This document shows positions 1-13,286 of a DNA stretch of 64,000 bases, in pieces. Within the stretch, counting starts at the first letter, position 1, and each line of letters opens with the position of its first letter. The DNA is from Jacaranda mimosifolia (taxonomy: Eukaryota > Streptophyta > Magnoliopsida > Lamiales > Bignoniaceae). The notes beneath the pieces are model-generated. The model was not told where the DNA came from and did no database searches. It saw only the letters and a list, made by a program, of their open reading frames with translations. The position numbers were made by a program, and so were the translations under genes. The stretch lies in NCBI GenBank assembly GCA_018894105.1, contig CM032117.1, positions 39,784,501 to 39,848,500 on the forward strand, written 5' to 3'.

Positions 1-2688
1 ACCTCCTATAGAGCTGTCCGTGCTCATCTAGTGCAAACTTGGCCGCTAGTCCACTAAGTTTGCGGGCCTCCTTGTCATCGGTGGGCATGGTCCATTGACT
101 CAAGTAAAGTTTGATTGGCTCTTGCCAAGAGAGGGTTGTCTCTCCGACACATCCGACGAGGCTATGATTGGTAGCACCGACACAAGGTTTGTCGGCCGCC
201 AGGAACGTTATGCTCCTCTCTCTGGTACCCTTCGCCGAGCTGACTAGCTTCAAGAGCGCGTCTGCTCATTCGTTTTCTATCCGGGGGACCTGGCTCAAGG
301 TGAAGCTCCTAAAAAACCGCCGTAATTATTTTACTTCTGACAGGTATTAGGTCATTTTGAGCTCCTTCGCCTCGAAATTGCCCTCCACCTGCTCTGCGAC
401 CAACTGAGAATCAGTGAATGCTATAAGCTGTTTGACGCCGCGGGTTGTAGCCATATGCATTCCTGCGATGAGAGCCTCATATTCTGCTTCATTGTTGGAG
501 ATCGAGAAGTCGAGTTTGATTGCAAAATCATACTTCTCAGCAAGTAGGGAGCGGAGGGATACACCTATCTCGCCTCCCGATACGGTTGCTGATCCATCAA
601 CATACAAGGTCCATACCGAGGTGTTGTCAATATTTTGCATCGGTAGGTTGAGTCTTTCGACGATGAAGCTGGCAAAGACTTGTGCTTTTATGGCAGACTG
701 AGGTTGGAATGTGATGTCGAATTCCCCGAGCTCGATAGCCCATTTGGTGAGTAGACCTGAAGCATCGGGTTTCGACAACACTTGCTTTAACAGTTGATTC
801 ATTAGTACCACGATTGCATGGGACTGAAAGTAAGGCCATAGCTTCCTGGCCACCGTGACGAGGGCTAGAGCAAACTTTTCAATCTCCAAATAATTGTGCT
901 CAGGCCCATGCAAAGCCTTGCTGCAATAATACACAGGACGGGGGGTCCTTTCCCTTGTCGATGTCAACACTGAACTGATCAAGGCCGAGGATACAGCTAG
1001 ATACAGCTGTAATGCTTCTCCCAGCTCGGGTTTGGCGAGCATGGGCAGTGAAGACAAGTATTGCTTAAGCTCTATCAAAGCTTGATCACAATGTTGATTT
1101 CACTGGAAACTAGATTTCTTGGCATTTCTGAGAATTTTGAAGAAAGGTAGGCTCTTGTCAACCAGTCGAGCTATGAATCTGCCGAAGGCTATGATCCTAC
1201 CGACCAGACATTGGACTTCTTGAATTGTGCAGGGTGGAGCGATGTCGAGGATCGCTTGGATCTTCTGCGGATTTACCTCAATTCCTCTCTGACTGACAAT
1301 ATACCCGAGGAACTTGCCCCCTCGTACACCAAATGTACACTTGTTAGGATTGAGTTTCATGCCGAAAGCCCTCAGAATGGCAAAGGTGTGGCTGAGGTCG
1401 ACTAGGTGGTCCTCGGCCTTCTCAGTTTTTACAATCATGTCGTCAACATAGACTTCCATCGACTTTTCGATCTCGTTTTTGAACATGAAATTGACCAATC
1501 TTTGGTACGTTGCACCTGCATTTTTGAGTCCAAATAGCATGACTAAAAAGCAGTATACACCATTGGGGACGACGAAAAAGGTCTTGTCCCGGTCTTTGGG
1601 TGCCATAAATATTTGATAATAGCCTTGGAAGGCATCCATCATACTAAGTAATTCACATTTAGCAGTTGAATCTACTAATAAATCTATATGAGGAAAAGGG
1701 TAAGGATCTTCGGGCAAGCTTTATTCAAATCAGTGAAATCATTACACATTCTCCACTTTCCCTCGTTTTTAGGGACAAGTACAACATTACAAAGCCAAGA
1801 AGGGTACTGAATTTCTACAATATATCCTGCCTCCAAGAGCTTGCTGACCTCCTCCTCGATGATTTGAGTCCTCTCAGCGTTGAAGGTTCTTGTCTTTTGT
1901 CTTACTGGTTTGTAAGTTGGGTCTACGTTGAGTCGATGGACAATGATGTTGGGGTCGATTCCTTGAAGATCTGCAGCTTTCCATGCAAACACGTCAATGT
2001 TGCGTTGGAAGAATTCAACCATAAGGCATTCCAATTGATCTCCCATATCGCTCCCAATCCTGGTAGTTTTGTCGGGGTTCTCGGGTTCGAGCTCTATTGT
2101 TTTGAACTCCTCAACAAGTTCGACCCTGGTGTCTTCCAGCTTCCTCTTCTTAGACGAAGGTCCCTCCTCAGGTTTCGCTACTGGGACGTCCCCCGAGGGC
2201 TTTAATTCGGGTCGTTTCTTCTGCTCGTTGGAATCGACCAAAATGGTGTAATAGCACCATGCGTCCTTGAGGTTACATAAGAGTTCTCCTACTCCAGCTG
2301 GGGTCGGGAACTTTATCTTCATGTGGTAAGTGGAGACGATGGCTCTGAAATCATTGAAGGCTGGTCGGCCCACGATGATATTGTATGCAAATGAGGCGTC
2401 GACCACCAGATAGTTGATCATCAATGTTCTGCTGCGGGAGCCTTGTCCAAATGTTGTGGAAAGATTGATGGATCCTTCAGGGATGATCTCGGACCCACGA
2501 AATCCAACCAACGGTGTTCTGACTGGATCAAATTTTAGCTTCCCCAATTTCATTCTATTTAAAGTAGACAAGAACATGATGTTCACTGAGCTCCCATTGT
2601 CAACCAGTATATTTATGACCTCAAAGTTGGCAATTTCAAAGGTTACCACCATGGGGCAGTCTATTTTCCAGACTCCCTTGTTCTCCAT
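1..2688 (-). pseudogene. Tat-type pol remnant: protease, reverse transcriptase, RNase H, second RNase H
   Basis: Protease: the motif ILVDNGSS lies at about 2587-2610, followed by YNIIVGRPAF, as in gypsy aspartic proteases. Reverse transcriptase: KWRMCNDFTDLNKACP lies near 1735-1780, and the YVDD catalytic box at 1439-1450. The frame breaks near 1700, between the first RT motif and the block starting DPYPFPHIDLL. A further stop lies near 1090. The normal RNase H covers about 800-1050. A second RNase H, beginning VWTLYVDGSA and containing NEAEYEALIAGM and TDSQLVAEQV, covers about 370-625 and is the Tat-specific archaeal-like RNase H. Integrase would lie left of base 1. The polyprotein is decayed but each domain is easy to recognise, so the copy is moderately old. 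Confidence 0.88.
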
Positions 2689-2808
2689 ATGATCGAGGTC
2701 TGAGTCGCTAAAGGAGATTGGTTCGGCACTGCTCGATAGTTGGAAAACTGTTTCGACCTTGGACGGTTTTGTCGAGTTAAGCTGTCTTTGAGTTTGCTTT
2801 TGTGCTTT

Positions 2809-4455
2809 TCAGGAATCTCCTCCAGTGGGGCCTCCCGCAATCATGTCAATGACTCCCCGAATGGGCGGGTTGGGTTGTTGGGTAGGTCTTTTCCCTTTTT
2901 CTTCTCTCCTCGGGCTGACCGATCTTTCTCTATGGGGAGTCCGATCGGTCCCGCCCTCTTCGCGCCTGGCCAGCTCCTCAACAAACTTTTTCAGATGGCC
3001 CTGTCTTATCAGTCTTTCAATCTCATCTTTCAAGTTGAAGCACTCATCCGTGTCATGTCCTTTTTGCCTATGGAAATGGCAATATTTCTTTGATTTTTTC
3101 ATGGCTTCAGTTTCTGTGATTTTCCTGGGCTTCTTGAGCAGGTTCTCATGCTGTATGGTGAACAACACCTCTTTCCTTGGTAGGTTGAGTGGAGTGTAGT
3201 CGTGGAAGCGTTTTATTGGGGAACGACGCCCCTCTTTGACCTGACGGTCATCTTTCTCTTTGTTTTTCTTTCTGTCGACTTCCAGGCTGCCATATTTCAA
3301 CTTGTTCATCTCTTATTGGGTCATGTATCTTTCAGCAAGGCCGAGGAGCTCTTCCATTGATCTGGGCTGCTCGCGCACAAGCGCATTTGCACATTCCTTA
3401 TATTTCAGGCCCAGGAAAAGCACATATATCAAGAACTCGATCCTTGGGCTGTCAATCTTCAATACTTCCGTGTTGAATCTGATGAAAAAATCATTGAGGG
3501 ACTCTCCTTCATTTTGCTTCACCGTGTGTAAGTGTGTATGGGGGAGTTTAGCTTTTCTCCTACTTGCAAATTGATGCAAGAACTTATCACACAGCTGGTC
3601 ATAAGAGAATATAGACGCCGGCTCCAACTTCACAAACCAATCGAGAGCGACTCCCTGGAATGTAGTTACCAACATCTTTGCATGGATGTATTCATTATGC
3701 CCATGCAGCTGCATCATGTGCTCAAATTGCATTAGGTGTTCATTCGGGTCTGTTAAGCCATCATACCTTGGTAGTCCAGTCGGGATCTTGGCATCAACAG
3801 CAATGCGCTCATCAATGATCTCCTGGACGAATAGTGAGTCTCTCTTCCTACGAAGCCTCTGATGCTCGTCCAGATGGAGAGTCCTTTTTGCATTCCGTCT
3901 CGAGATTTCGTCTAGGCGCCTGTTCAGCTGCTGTACTTGGTTGGATACCTCTTCCCATTCCTACTGATCTTCTTGGGACACATTTCTACCCTATTGGAAT
4001 CTTGGGCGCTCAACCCTATCGCGCTGCTGGGCTCGAAGGGGTCGAACGCTGTGGTCAACAGAATCTGCTACCTCCTCCCACGGTAAGGGACGGGCTATTT
4101 CTCTAGGAAAACGGCCTGGGCTTAGTTCTCTTCTTGATGGGGGCCTTCGAGATTTTGGTCGCTGAGAGTTCTCCTCAGGCCATCCTCTCTCTGGGGCGGT
4201 GGGCTGGGGCGTGGCACTGGCCGCCGGCTCCGGCTGTATTATATGTCGGTTCAAGGCGACTGAGAGCTGAGCGGAAATTTATGCCGAGATTTGTTCGCTG
4301 ATGAGTTGCATCAAGTGGGACATCGTCAATGTGACCAGAGGCTCAGGTTGGGCGTTGGATCCTTGGGCATTTGACTTTGGATGAGGTTGAAAGGGAGGCG
4401 AACTAGACCTCCTGTTTTCTTCTCTCCCAGAAGGAGCCCGCCTGGTGTTCACCAT
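2809..4455 (-). pseudogene. Tat-type gag remnant
   Basis: The start (MVNTRRAPSGREE) is the ATG at 4455, 24 nt inside the PBS. The capsid part (about 3313-3780) reads DPNEHLMQFEHMMQLHG, then WFVKLEPASIFSYDQLCDKF, as in plant gypsy Gag. The stretch CHFHRQKGHDTDEC at about 3045-3087 is the usual Tat nucleocapsid zinc-knuckle region, followed by LKDEIERLIRQGHLKKFV. In-frame stops lie near 3310 (CAA to TAA, before EMNKLKYG), 3988 and 4278. Gag would package the element RNA into virus-like particles; this copy cannot make the full protein without read-through. The homologous gag in element B starts at 48353. Confidence 0.87.
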
Positions 4456-4478
4456 TTTCGATAGAGGATTCAAGTGTT

Positions 4479-4497
4479 TCCCACAGACGATGCCAAA
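4479..4497 (-). other. Primer-binding site region of element A
   Basis: Read on the minus strand, directly after the LTR end, the sequence is TTTGGCATCGTCTGTGGGA. The TGG close to the LTR edge and the TCTGTGGGAA core are shared with element B (48377-48395) and, more loosely, with the plus-strand relics X, Y and Z. The priming tRNA was not determined. Confidence 0.65.
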
Positions 4498-5109
4498 TGA
4501 GGGTTTGATTTGTTGGGTATTGGTCCAACTACGAGTTTGAATGGGACTCGACCTTTCTGGTCGGTGTTCTTGTTCAGGTGGGATGAATTCTGCAATCACA
4601 ACAAACATCAAGCTAGCCAAGGAGCCCTCAGCTTAGGCTCTCCGACGCTCAAGTCAGTACAGATCGACGAGAGATATCGAGCAGCGGAGTAAGGACTTAG
4701 TGTATGTATGAGTGCGTACCTTAGAAAGGTTGAAGCGAGAGTATTTATAGCCTCCCCCTTTTTGGGGAATTGTCTGAGATGCCCCTGATGCATTCAGGGG
4801 TTTCTATCCTTGTGTGAGGGGTGGTTAGTAACTTCCTCTCCCTGCATATTTCTAGATAACTGCCCTTCCAGGTTTTAAGGACACGATAGTATACTGTTGA
4901 AGCGCCTGCTGTGTCAGGCGGTAAGGGGGCGGTGGCAGAGTACTGTACTGCCTCGACCTATTCTGGTCGACCAAACGCCGTTCTATCACGGAGGCACAGT
5001 CAAGAGAGAGGTCGATTGCACCTATGGGCCTTAGATGCAAGATTGGGCCTGGTGCTATGTCTCCGGGCCAGCTTGGTTTGGGCCAATGTATTTGGGCCAC
5101 CCCATATCA
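4498..5109 (-). repeat. 5' LTR of element A (612 bp)
   Basis: On the plus strand it begins TGAGGGTTTGATTTG and ends CCCATATCA, giving TG...CA termini. The inner edge abuts the PBS at 4497. A minus-strand TATA box lies inside. The outer flank (5110-5114, AATAC) would be the target duplication, but its partner is outside the window. Confidence 0.82.
4742..4750 (-). promoter_or_regulatory. TATA box of the element A LTR promoter
   Basis: The minus strand reads CTATAAATA in a G-rich context (GGGGGAGG just upstream). The same motif sits at corresponding positions in both LTRs of element B (39001-39009 and 48646-48654), in line with the LTR core promoter. Confidence 0.65.
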
Positions 5110-6299
5110 AATACTCTATTTTCAATATCCAATATTGTGTTGTAGTAATTTTGTACTCATTTTTTGTATGACGTAATTTACCTCAACTTATTAAAAAACT
5201 CACATATAAAATTATTCAAAATAATCAAATCATATTTTCTTATAGTAATGTTGGGATAAGCATATGTTTAAATTGTTGGGTGACAACTACTCATATCCAA
5301 TCGATTATTGTCTACTTAATTAGTCATACTAGTTGTACTTATATAACATAAAAATTGTGAATATTTAATAATCGAATTAAAAACATATCGTATTTTAAAA
5401 TTTTTACAATTTCATGTAATTGTATCCATATCTGTGCATCATCATTTCGCAGGCATATGTTGTTTTATTTGCTCTCCCCTTATTCTTGCCAACTTGCTAC
5501 ATTTTGTTGTCAAGAGAGCTTCGTGTAGTTGTTGTCAATAAACTTGCATTTGCATATGGCAACCAAAATTAGTAGAAATATACTATACAATTACTCAAAT
5601 AAATAAATTGCTGCTAGTACTTATAAGAGGGATTAATTTTGTAACTTCGAGAAAAAGGGATTTCTTCCTCAAAATAGCATTGAAATGACGAGAATGGGAC
5701 AACTATTTATACAAATTCAACTCTCCAAAAAATCATAAGTTTATAAAATGCCGAAGATTGATAACATATCTTGTATTCCAATTCTCAAATTTTTAATGTC
5801 GTTATTTTCACTTCTTTTTTTTTTTTTTTTTTGTATTTTTCAAAAGATGGTTGCAATTACGCTAATCCTATGATTTTAACTATTTAATTTTTTGTTAGTA
5901 ATAATTAAAAATATGAAAATTGATTTATTAAATATAAAGTATTATTTATCAAAAAGACTAAGTATAAAATTATTTGGTTAATTTAGATTCGTTGTATGTT
6001 ATTAAGTGTGAATAAAAATTTGAATTATAATATTTTAACTTCAATAATTTCTCAAATATATTGAAATGATGTGTAGGATTATGAAATAAATTTTTTTTTT
6101 TAATTGAAGGGGACAAAGTATGTATTTCATAATTTGAGGGGAAAATGACTCTAAATATAAATTCGATGCGCCAATTGAAAATCCACTCTTTTTTTTTTTT
6201 TTGCCTAAATCCAACTATCCAAGTAAGAAATTGTTTTTTGGGGTGGGGGGCGAAAAAAGGGGGAAAACCTCAAACACGCTTTCATGTAATATGTAATTA
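5110..6299. other. Intergenic AT-rich spacer upstream of beta-COP
   Basis: No coding signal is seen. There are long A/T runs, including a T-run of about 22 at 5814-5832 and shorter T-runs near 6090 and 6188. The beta-COP promoter must lie in the right half. No clear TATA box was identified close to the inferred leader, as is common for housekeeping plant genes. Confidence 0.5.
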
Positions 6300-7299
6300 C
6301 AATGGCGACTCTACGGAATATAACGGGAGAGCAGAAAGAGATGCAGATCTCACAACTGATTCATGCTTCACTCGACTGCCCCTCTGAGGAAATTAATTGG
6401 CTCTAAACCAAATTTAACGACGGAAACTCCATTCGTCAGAGCGCCGATCTCTCCGCCATTATTCGGTAACGTTTTGCTTTTGCATTGATCCTAATTAGTC
6501 ACTGAATCATCAATAAATTTCGTTCTGGATCTGAATTGCCAAAAGTCTATTATATTAGTTATGCATTCAAGTTGTGACGAATCGGAGAGCTGTTAGCTGC
6601 ATATATTATGTTTAATCATTTACTAGTTCCTTGATTTTTTTTTCTTTTGTTTTATTGTGGATTATGGATCATGTTAATATGTGTCAATGTGTGCACCGAC
6701 ATTAGCTGATCTGCGTGGCGAGAGTGATGATTTTCTTTTTTGTATTTCTTGTTGTTTGATTCATTTTGTGAATTAAGAAGGTATGTCTGGCCTGGTATTG
6801 TTTTAGGTAGTTCTGGATTTTGCGTCTTTGAGGTTTCTGTTAATTAATCGCTATTAAATTAATTTTTTTTCCCTATTGTAATTGTTTGTGTATATTTGGA
6901 CACTTGGTCATCGATTTTTTTTGTTGAACAAGTTGAATATTTTATTTAACATTTGCTAAAATCTGATTATATTGCTAAATGGATCATTTGATTGATGATT
7001 TGCTGCTAGTTTTATCTGGTCTTGAATATTTGTAGAAACCTAACATATCTTCATTTCATTAAGATTTCTGATTAATGCTAATTTTACATATAGAGACATT
7101 CTAATGCATTTGATAATAATAGCAGGGATACTCATTTCATTAGTTAATGATGTTGTTTATGTCAATATTCTTAGGTCTTATATGTTATTGTGCAATGTCG
7201 AATATATTATCCGTCCAACTATATATATTGTTCCTTTAAATTTTGGTTGTTCTGTATTAGTAATATAATTAAGTCTAATGATCAGATAGCAAGTGAAAA
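6300..7299 (+). other. 5' leader of beta-COP with a leader intron
   Basis: A GC-richer stretch ends CATTATTCG|GTAACG with a donor at 6466. A T-rich interval follows and ends ATGATCAG|ATAGCAAG at 7285/7286, 14 nt before the start codon at 7300. I infer an untranslated first exon ending at 6465 and a leader intron 6466-7285. The transcription start is not visible, so the left bound is a guess. Leader introns are frequent in plant housekeeping genes and often raise expression. Confidence 0.5.
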
Positions 7300-10200
7300 A
7301 TGGAGAAATCTTGTTCTCTGCTGGTACATTTTGACAAGGGCACACCAGCCCTTGCTAATGAGATCAAGGAGGCACTTGAAGCGAATGACATTCCAGCTAA
7401 GATTGATGCCATGAAAAATGCAATTATGCTTTTGCTAAATGGTGAAACCCTACCTCAGCTGTTCATTACTATAGTTAGATATGTGTTACCCTCTGAGGAC
7501 CACACTGTTCAGAAACTGCTGTTACTGTATTTGGAGATCATTGATAAGACTGATGGAAAGGGGCGAGTGTTACCAGAAATGATCTTAATCTGCCAGAATC
7601 TCCGAAATAATCTTCAGCACCCTAATGAATATATCCGTGGTGTCACCCTAAGGTTTCTATGCCGGCTCAGTGAAGTGGAGATCATCGAACCTTTGATCCC
7701 TTCCATCATGTCAAACTTGGAGCACCGACACCCTTATGTTAGGAGAAATGCAATTCTTGCTGTGATGTCAATTTACAAGCTCCCGCAAGGTGAGCAGCTG
7801 TTGGTTGATGCTCCAGAGACAATTGAGAGGTTTCTCACAATGGAGCAGGACCCATCAGCTAAGAGGAATGCCTTTCTGATGCTTTTCAATTGTGCCCAGG
7901 ATCGTGCTATTAATTACCTTTTAACCAATGTTGACAGAGTATCAGACTGGGGGGAACTCTTGCAGATGGTAGTCTTGGAACTGATCCGAAAAGTTTGCAG
8001 GACAAACAAAACAGAGAAAGGGAAATATATCAAGATTATTATCTCTTTACTGAATGCTCCTTCAGCTGCTGTAGTTTATGAATGTGCTGGAACCCTTGTT
8101 GCTTTGTCTTCTGCTCCCACTGCTATTAGAGCTGCAGCAAATACATATTGCCAGCTTCTTCTCTCTCAGAGTGATAACAATGTTAAGCTCATTGTGCTTG
8201 ATCGCCTCAATGAACTCAAGTCTTCCCACAGGGATATTATGGTTGACATGATAATGGATGTTCTGAGGGCACTGTCAAGCCCAAACCTTGATATCCGAAG
8301 GAAAACACTTGACATTGTTCTGGAACTGATCACACCCCGCAATGTCAATGAGGTGGTTCTTACCTTGAAGAAGGAAGTTGTAAAAACTCAAAGTGGGGAG
8401 CTTGAGAAGAATGGGGAGTACCGCCAAATGCTCATTCAAGCTATTCATTCTTGTGCTATCAAGTTCCCTGAAGTGGCAAGCACAGTGGTTCATTTATTGA
8501 TGGATTTCTTGGGAGACAACAACATAGCATCTGCAATGGATGTTGTTGTTTTTGTGCGAGAAATAATTGAAACCAACCCAAAGTTAAGGGTTTCTATCAT
8601 CACCAGGCTTCTGGATACTTTTTATCAGATTCGAGCAGCAAGAGTTTGTTCTTGTGCCCTTTGGATTATTGGAGAGTATTGTCTATCTCTTTCTGAAGTT
8701 GAGAGTGGCATTGCAACCATTAAGCAGTGTCTTGGAGATTTACCCTTCTTTTCGGTTTCTGAAGATGAGGAGGCTGCTGATTCTTCAAAGAAAGCCCAGC
8801 AGCCAACCTCTATTACTGTTTCATCTAGAAGACCAGCTATCCTTGCCGATGGAACTTATGCCACTCAAAGTGCTGCCTCTGAAACTGCTTTCTCCCCTCC
8901 AGCTGTAGTTCAAGGTTCTTTGACAACAGGGAATTTGAGATCTCTTCTTCTAACTGGTGATTTTTTCCTTGGGGCAGTTGTTGCCTGCGCGCTAGCAAAA
9001 CTCATCCTAAGATTGGAAGAGGTTCAGCCGTCAAAGATTGAAGTGAACAAAGCATCAACCAATGCATTATTGGTTATGGTCGCGATGCTACAGCTGGGGC
9101 AATCCTCAGTTCTCCCTCACCCAATTGATAATGATTCTTATGACAGGATTGCTCTTTGCATAAGATTGCTGTGTAACACAGGGGATGCTGTGAGGAAAAT
9201 CTGGTTGAAGTCTTGCCGTGAGAGTTTCGTTAAGATGCTTTCAGATAAGCAGCTGCGTGAAACTGAAGAAATTAAAGCAAAGGCTCAGATTTCTCATTCA
9301 CAGCCAGATGACCTTATTGACTTCTACCATCTAAAGAGTCGAAAGGTGAAAAACTGGCTTTTCCATTTCTTTTATACGTTTCATCAATATTGAGGTTCTG
9401 TAATTGCTTTTAGAATCAGAATGTTGCTCTCTTTTTGCACTGAGTTTTGCCATTGCACGCCCAAATTGCCCCCATCCTCCCTGTCTGTGCTCTGAGAAAG
9501 TGTGCTGTAGGATCATCCTTAATTTCCTTTTTCTGTATCTTTCATAGTTCGATTGTTCGAATATTGAAACTGTCTAATACTGTTGCAATCATCATTGTGT
9601 TTATGTTGGGGCCACTCCTTCCAATTAATGCTTGTGATTACTAATTTATTTTAATCTCTTGAAATACCATGCAATGACGCATTTGCAAGTACCTTCTCTA
9701 ATGTGCAAAACAAGACCAATAAGTTTGGGGGTAGTAATGACCTTTATTGTGACATATGTTTAGTTGTTTGTAGTGAGACAATGCATTGATTACATATTAT
9801 TTCTCTAATTGTTATCTTTGCTTCAGGGCATGAGCCAGCTAGAGCTGGAAGATCAGGTCCAAGATGATCTTAAACGTGCTACTGGGGAATTTGTCAAGGA
9901 TGCAGATGATGCAAATAAGTTAAATCGTATCATTCAACTCACAGGATTCAGTGATCCTGTATATGCTGAAGCTTATGTGACAGTTCATCATTATGATATA
10001 GTCCTGGATGTTACAGTTATTAATAGAACAAAAGAGACCCTTCAGAATTTGTGTTTGGAGTTGGCTACAATGGGTGATCTAAAACTTGTTGAGCGCCCAC
10101 AGAATTATACCCTAGCACCTGAATCAAGCAAACAAATAAAAGCAAATATTAAGGTGTCCTCTACTGAAACTGGAGTCATATTTGGCAACATTGTTTATGA

Positions 10201-12449
10201 GACCTCAAATGTGCTTGAGCGAAATGTTGTTGTCCTCAATGATATCCACATTGATATCATGGATTACATCTCTCCTGCTGTGTGTGGTGATGCTGCTTTT
10301 AGAACCATGTGGGCAGAATTCGAGTGGGAGAACAAGGTAATGTAATCTCTTATCGCTGCTATATCCAGGTGTAGATGTTTAAGAGACACCTAATATTTCC
10401 CGATATGTTTATTGTTTTGCTAAGTGATACACTATATGGAGATGATCATTTGATTGAATTGTTGATTTACAATATGTTCCCTTGGAGTCCTTTATTTTCT
10501 TAGGCTTGAGTGTAATAGCATTTCATATTTTGTTTGAACCACTTCAAACTTTGATTGGAGTATGAGCTTATCGAGTCTAGTCTAGTTTCTTTATACAAGC
10601 TTAACGGGCAAAATTTTAATGATCTCCAGCAGCTTCTATAAACTATAGTAGATGTAGTAGGTGAGTATGCTGCAGTTTATCATACAGTATGCTACGAACA
10701 GACAACAAAATATGACATCAGAATACCTTTCTACTGATTCTAAAGTTTGACTTTAAAGAATGATTTGGTGATGATCCTAAGAACTTTAAAGTTTGAAAAG
10801 CATTTCAAGCAATCCTTTCCACAATATTGTAGTGGTACATAATCGTAGCAATTGGGATGCCTTTATAATGCATTAGGAAGTTCTATTTTAAATAATGCTC
10901 AATCATCTCTTTATGATTAATTTGATTTATCAGTAATACTGTGGCTTTTCAAATTTTCTTGATTCCTCCCTGTGATTGCTGGTTCATTGATTTATGCTAC
11001 TTTAGGGAAATATGATCTCTATCATTATCTCAAAGTCACTGTTGTAGTGTGTTATTATTACTCAATCACATGAAGAGTACTCCTGATGTTTTATTTTGCC
11101 TCTTTTTAGTTGTTTGATATGTCTGCAGTCCAACCCAGAATCCTATTTATCCATTAAAATAATTACCTCCCTTGTTTTATCATTGCTTTTTTGTTTTTCC
11201 TAAGCTTCCCCCTTTTTTTGCTTTTGCCAGGTCGCTGTCAACACAACAATTACAAACGAGAAAGAATTTCTTGACCACACAATCAAATCAACCAATATGA
11301 AATGCCTAACTGCATCGTAAGTCATTTGAGATTCTTATTTGGCTGCTTTTGCTGCCAAATAGCTATGATTGCCTACTTGAATCTTATAACACTCTCTGAA
11401 GATAAGAAGAATTAAACAGCAGTCCGTGCATGATTTTAGTTCTTCCATTTGTCTTGGCTATGGTAATAATTCTGTGCTTATTTTTATTATCCATGGATGA
11501 AAGATTCTTCTTGAAAAAGAACTATGCAGATCGTAATTTGGTCAAGGATTTATTCCACAGTTTAATGCTGTGCGCTAGTGTAGATGAAGCTATAGGTCTA
11601 GTAATTTAAAATTAGGGTGTTGAAGTTATGTAAAAGTATAACTTGGCAAGAAAAATGATCCCACAGCTTTCCATTTGGAAAGACCATCGAATTATTTCAT
11701 CCAACATTCCAGACATTAACAGAATTCAGAGATGAACAGTTGTGCATGAGCTTGAACTGTACTATGATTGCTTTCTTTTCAAGCTGAATGCTTAGATAGG
11801 TAGTGGTGAATATTCTGCAAATCATGAGAAGGTTCATCATATATCAATTTGTTCAGGAGAAAGTATTCCTTTCATCTCATATTGCAGATGTGAGTCCCTT
11901 CACTTGTTGTATAAACCAAAGATGAGTCTCCATGGTGATTCAATTTTATCACACATTCTTACCGGCAAAAGATATAAGTTGTTTCTATGTCCTGTAAGAA
12001 ATTGAAGAAATCAATGCTCTTAGTTTAGTTAGCAAATTCAGGCCTTTGGATATTTATTGGGATTCCCGAATAGAAACTTCTTATCTACTGATTATTAATT
12101 GCTGTGTGTTTTACTGTGTATTCATTTAAGGTAAGTCCAAAGAAACAAAAGTTCTAGCATATTTTTCCCTTGCTCCCTTTTGTTGACATGACTGGTCAAT
12201 CCTAACATTTTGCCTTATGCCGTGGTTGTGTGGTTATTTCCCAGGTCTGCTCTAGAAGGTGAATGTGGTTTCTTGGCTGCTAACTTGTATGCAAAGAGTG
12301 TATTTGGGGAGGATGCTTTGGTCAATATTAGTGTTGAGAAACAGACAGATGGCAAACTTAATGGATATATTAGGATAAGGAGCAAAACTCAGGGAATTGC
12401 CCTCAGCTTGGGCGACAAGATTACTCTCAAGCAGAAGGGAGGGAGCTGA
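7300..12449 (+). CDS. Coatomer subunit beta (beta-COP)
   Basis: A core subunit of the COPI vesicle coat, acting at Golgi membranes in retrograde Golgi-to-ER and intra-Golgi transport. It pairs with delta-COP in the adaptor-like F-subcomplex. Coding exons by GT-AG and frame are 7300-9345 (682 codons), 9827-10336 (170 codons), 11231-11316 and 12245-12449. Together they give 948 aa, the usual length for plant beta-COP. The start [16 protein letters not shown] is the family N-terminus. Residues 1 to about 540 are the Adaptin-N HEAT solenoid. The beta-COP C-terminal domain lies at about 670-810 and the appendage platform at about 815-945, ending [16 protein letters not shown]. All exon joins keep phase, and no stop or frameshift is present, so the gene looks functional. 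The first coding exon is unusually long and carries over two thirds of the protein. Arabidopsis has two near-identical paralogues; whether this plant has another copy cannot be seen here. Confidence 0.97.
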
Positions 12450-12880
12450 TCTTCCACTGGTAAATCCGCTATCCCATTCTACTAGCTTGTGAAATTGACA
12501 GTATTAAGTACTTGCAATCCATATTCTATAGGTAGCCAAATAGTATGAACAGATTTTAGTGTTTGTTCAAGACATTGTATCATTTTTCCTCTTGATGCAA
12601 AGTGCAAACTTCATTTCATTTCTGTGCAGCATTATCCAGCGTTTTTATCTATTCATCTTTTTTTCTGTTATTCCAGATTGTTTAATTTCAATCTGTTATG
12701 ATATGCAGTTTGTATGTGAAAGATTTCAGTCTCCTGGTCATGTTGATCGAAAAGTTGCTTGGGGAGGATATTTAGATTTATTGAGCATATATCTTTGCTC
12801 TGGCGTTTATCTTTCTGTTGTAATTTGGAATACCAAAAATGTTACAATTGAACTATCTTGGAAATTATTTTTGTAGAGGA
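12450..12880 (+). other. 3' untranslated region of beta-COP
   Basis: The stretch follows the TGA at 12447-12449 and is non-coding and T-rich. It contains possible splice signals (GGTAAATCC at about 12459; TATGCAG at about 12708), so the 3' UTR may itself hold an intron. The cleavage site was not located. Confidence 0.4.
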
Positions 12881-13286
12881 TACTGGGAACGGAATACTAT
12901 CAATTTTTAGGCAGTTGTTTCCAACTTTTAAGATAATTGTAATTCTAATTTTTTGTTGTTGCAAAATGATTGTAATGTTAAAATTTAAATATAGTACTAA
13001 ATAATGGCCAAATGGTTGATTGAAGGTACGGTCTACTCATCTTGGTTAGCATAGTTTATTCATGGAAGGTGATTAAATAAGCAGTGTTTTCAAAAGAAGT
13101 TTGTAGCTCCGGCGGTGCATCTGGGCACAGTTGTCTATTTCTTTGAGGCTTACCATTGTCCAAACCTACGAAAAGAATGAAAGAAGTTTATTTTCTGATC
13201 TAAACATTTTAATGATGAAATATCTAAAACATTTTAGTATATTAAAATACTTTAGTGTATGAGTGGATAGATAGTGATAAAAAAAA

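Larger units (their letters stand above)
1..5109 (-). mobile_element. Ty3/gypsy Tat-type LTR retrotransposon A, partial (left end outside window)
   Basis: Reading down the minus strand the order is LTR (5109-4498), PBS (4497-4479), gag (from 4455), protease, reverse transcriptase with YVDD, RNase H and a second archaeal-like RNase H. The window edge then cuts the element before integrase. The RT-RH-aRH order with a gag of this kind is typical of the Tat lineage. Several in-frame stops and frameshifts show it is not autonomous now. It is related along its whole visible length to element B at 38751-49156, but its LTR is shorter (612 against about 762 bp). Confidence 0.9.

Noticed and set aside
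168..350. Plus-strand open frames inside elements A and B (for example 168-350, 414-701, 1666-2205, 44408-44836)
   Set aside because: They are antisense shadows of the minus-strand pol; the minus-strand frames carry the conserved motifs.
9846..9860. A separate gene starting at the ATG of the second beta-COP exon (9830)
   Set aside because: The frame continues directly from the first exon across a clean GT-AG intron and matches the family without a gap.
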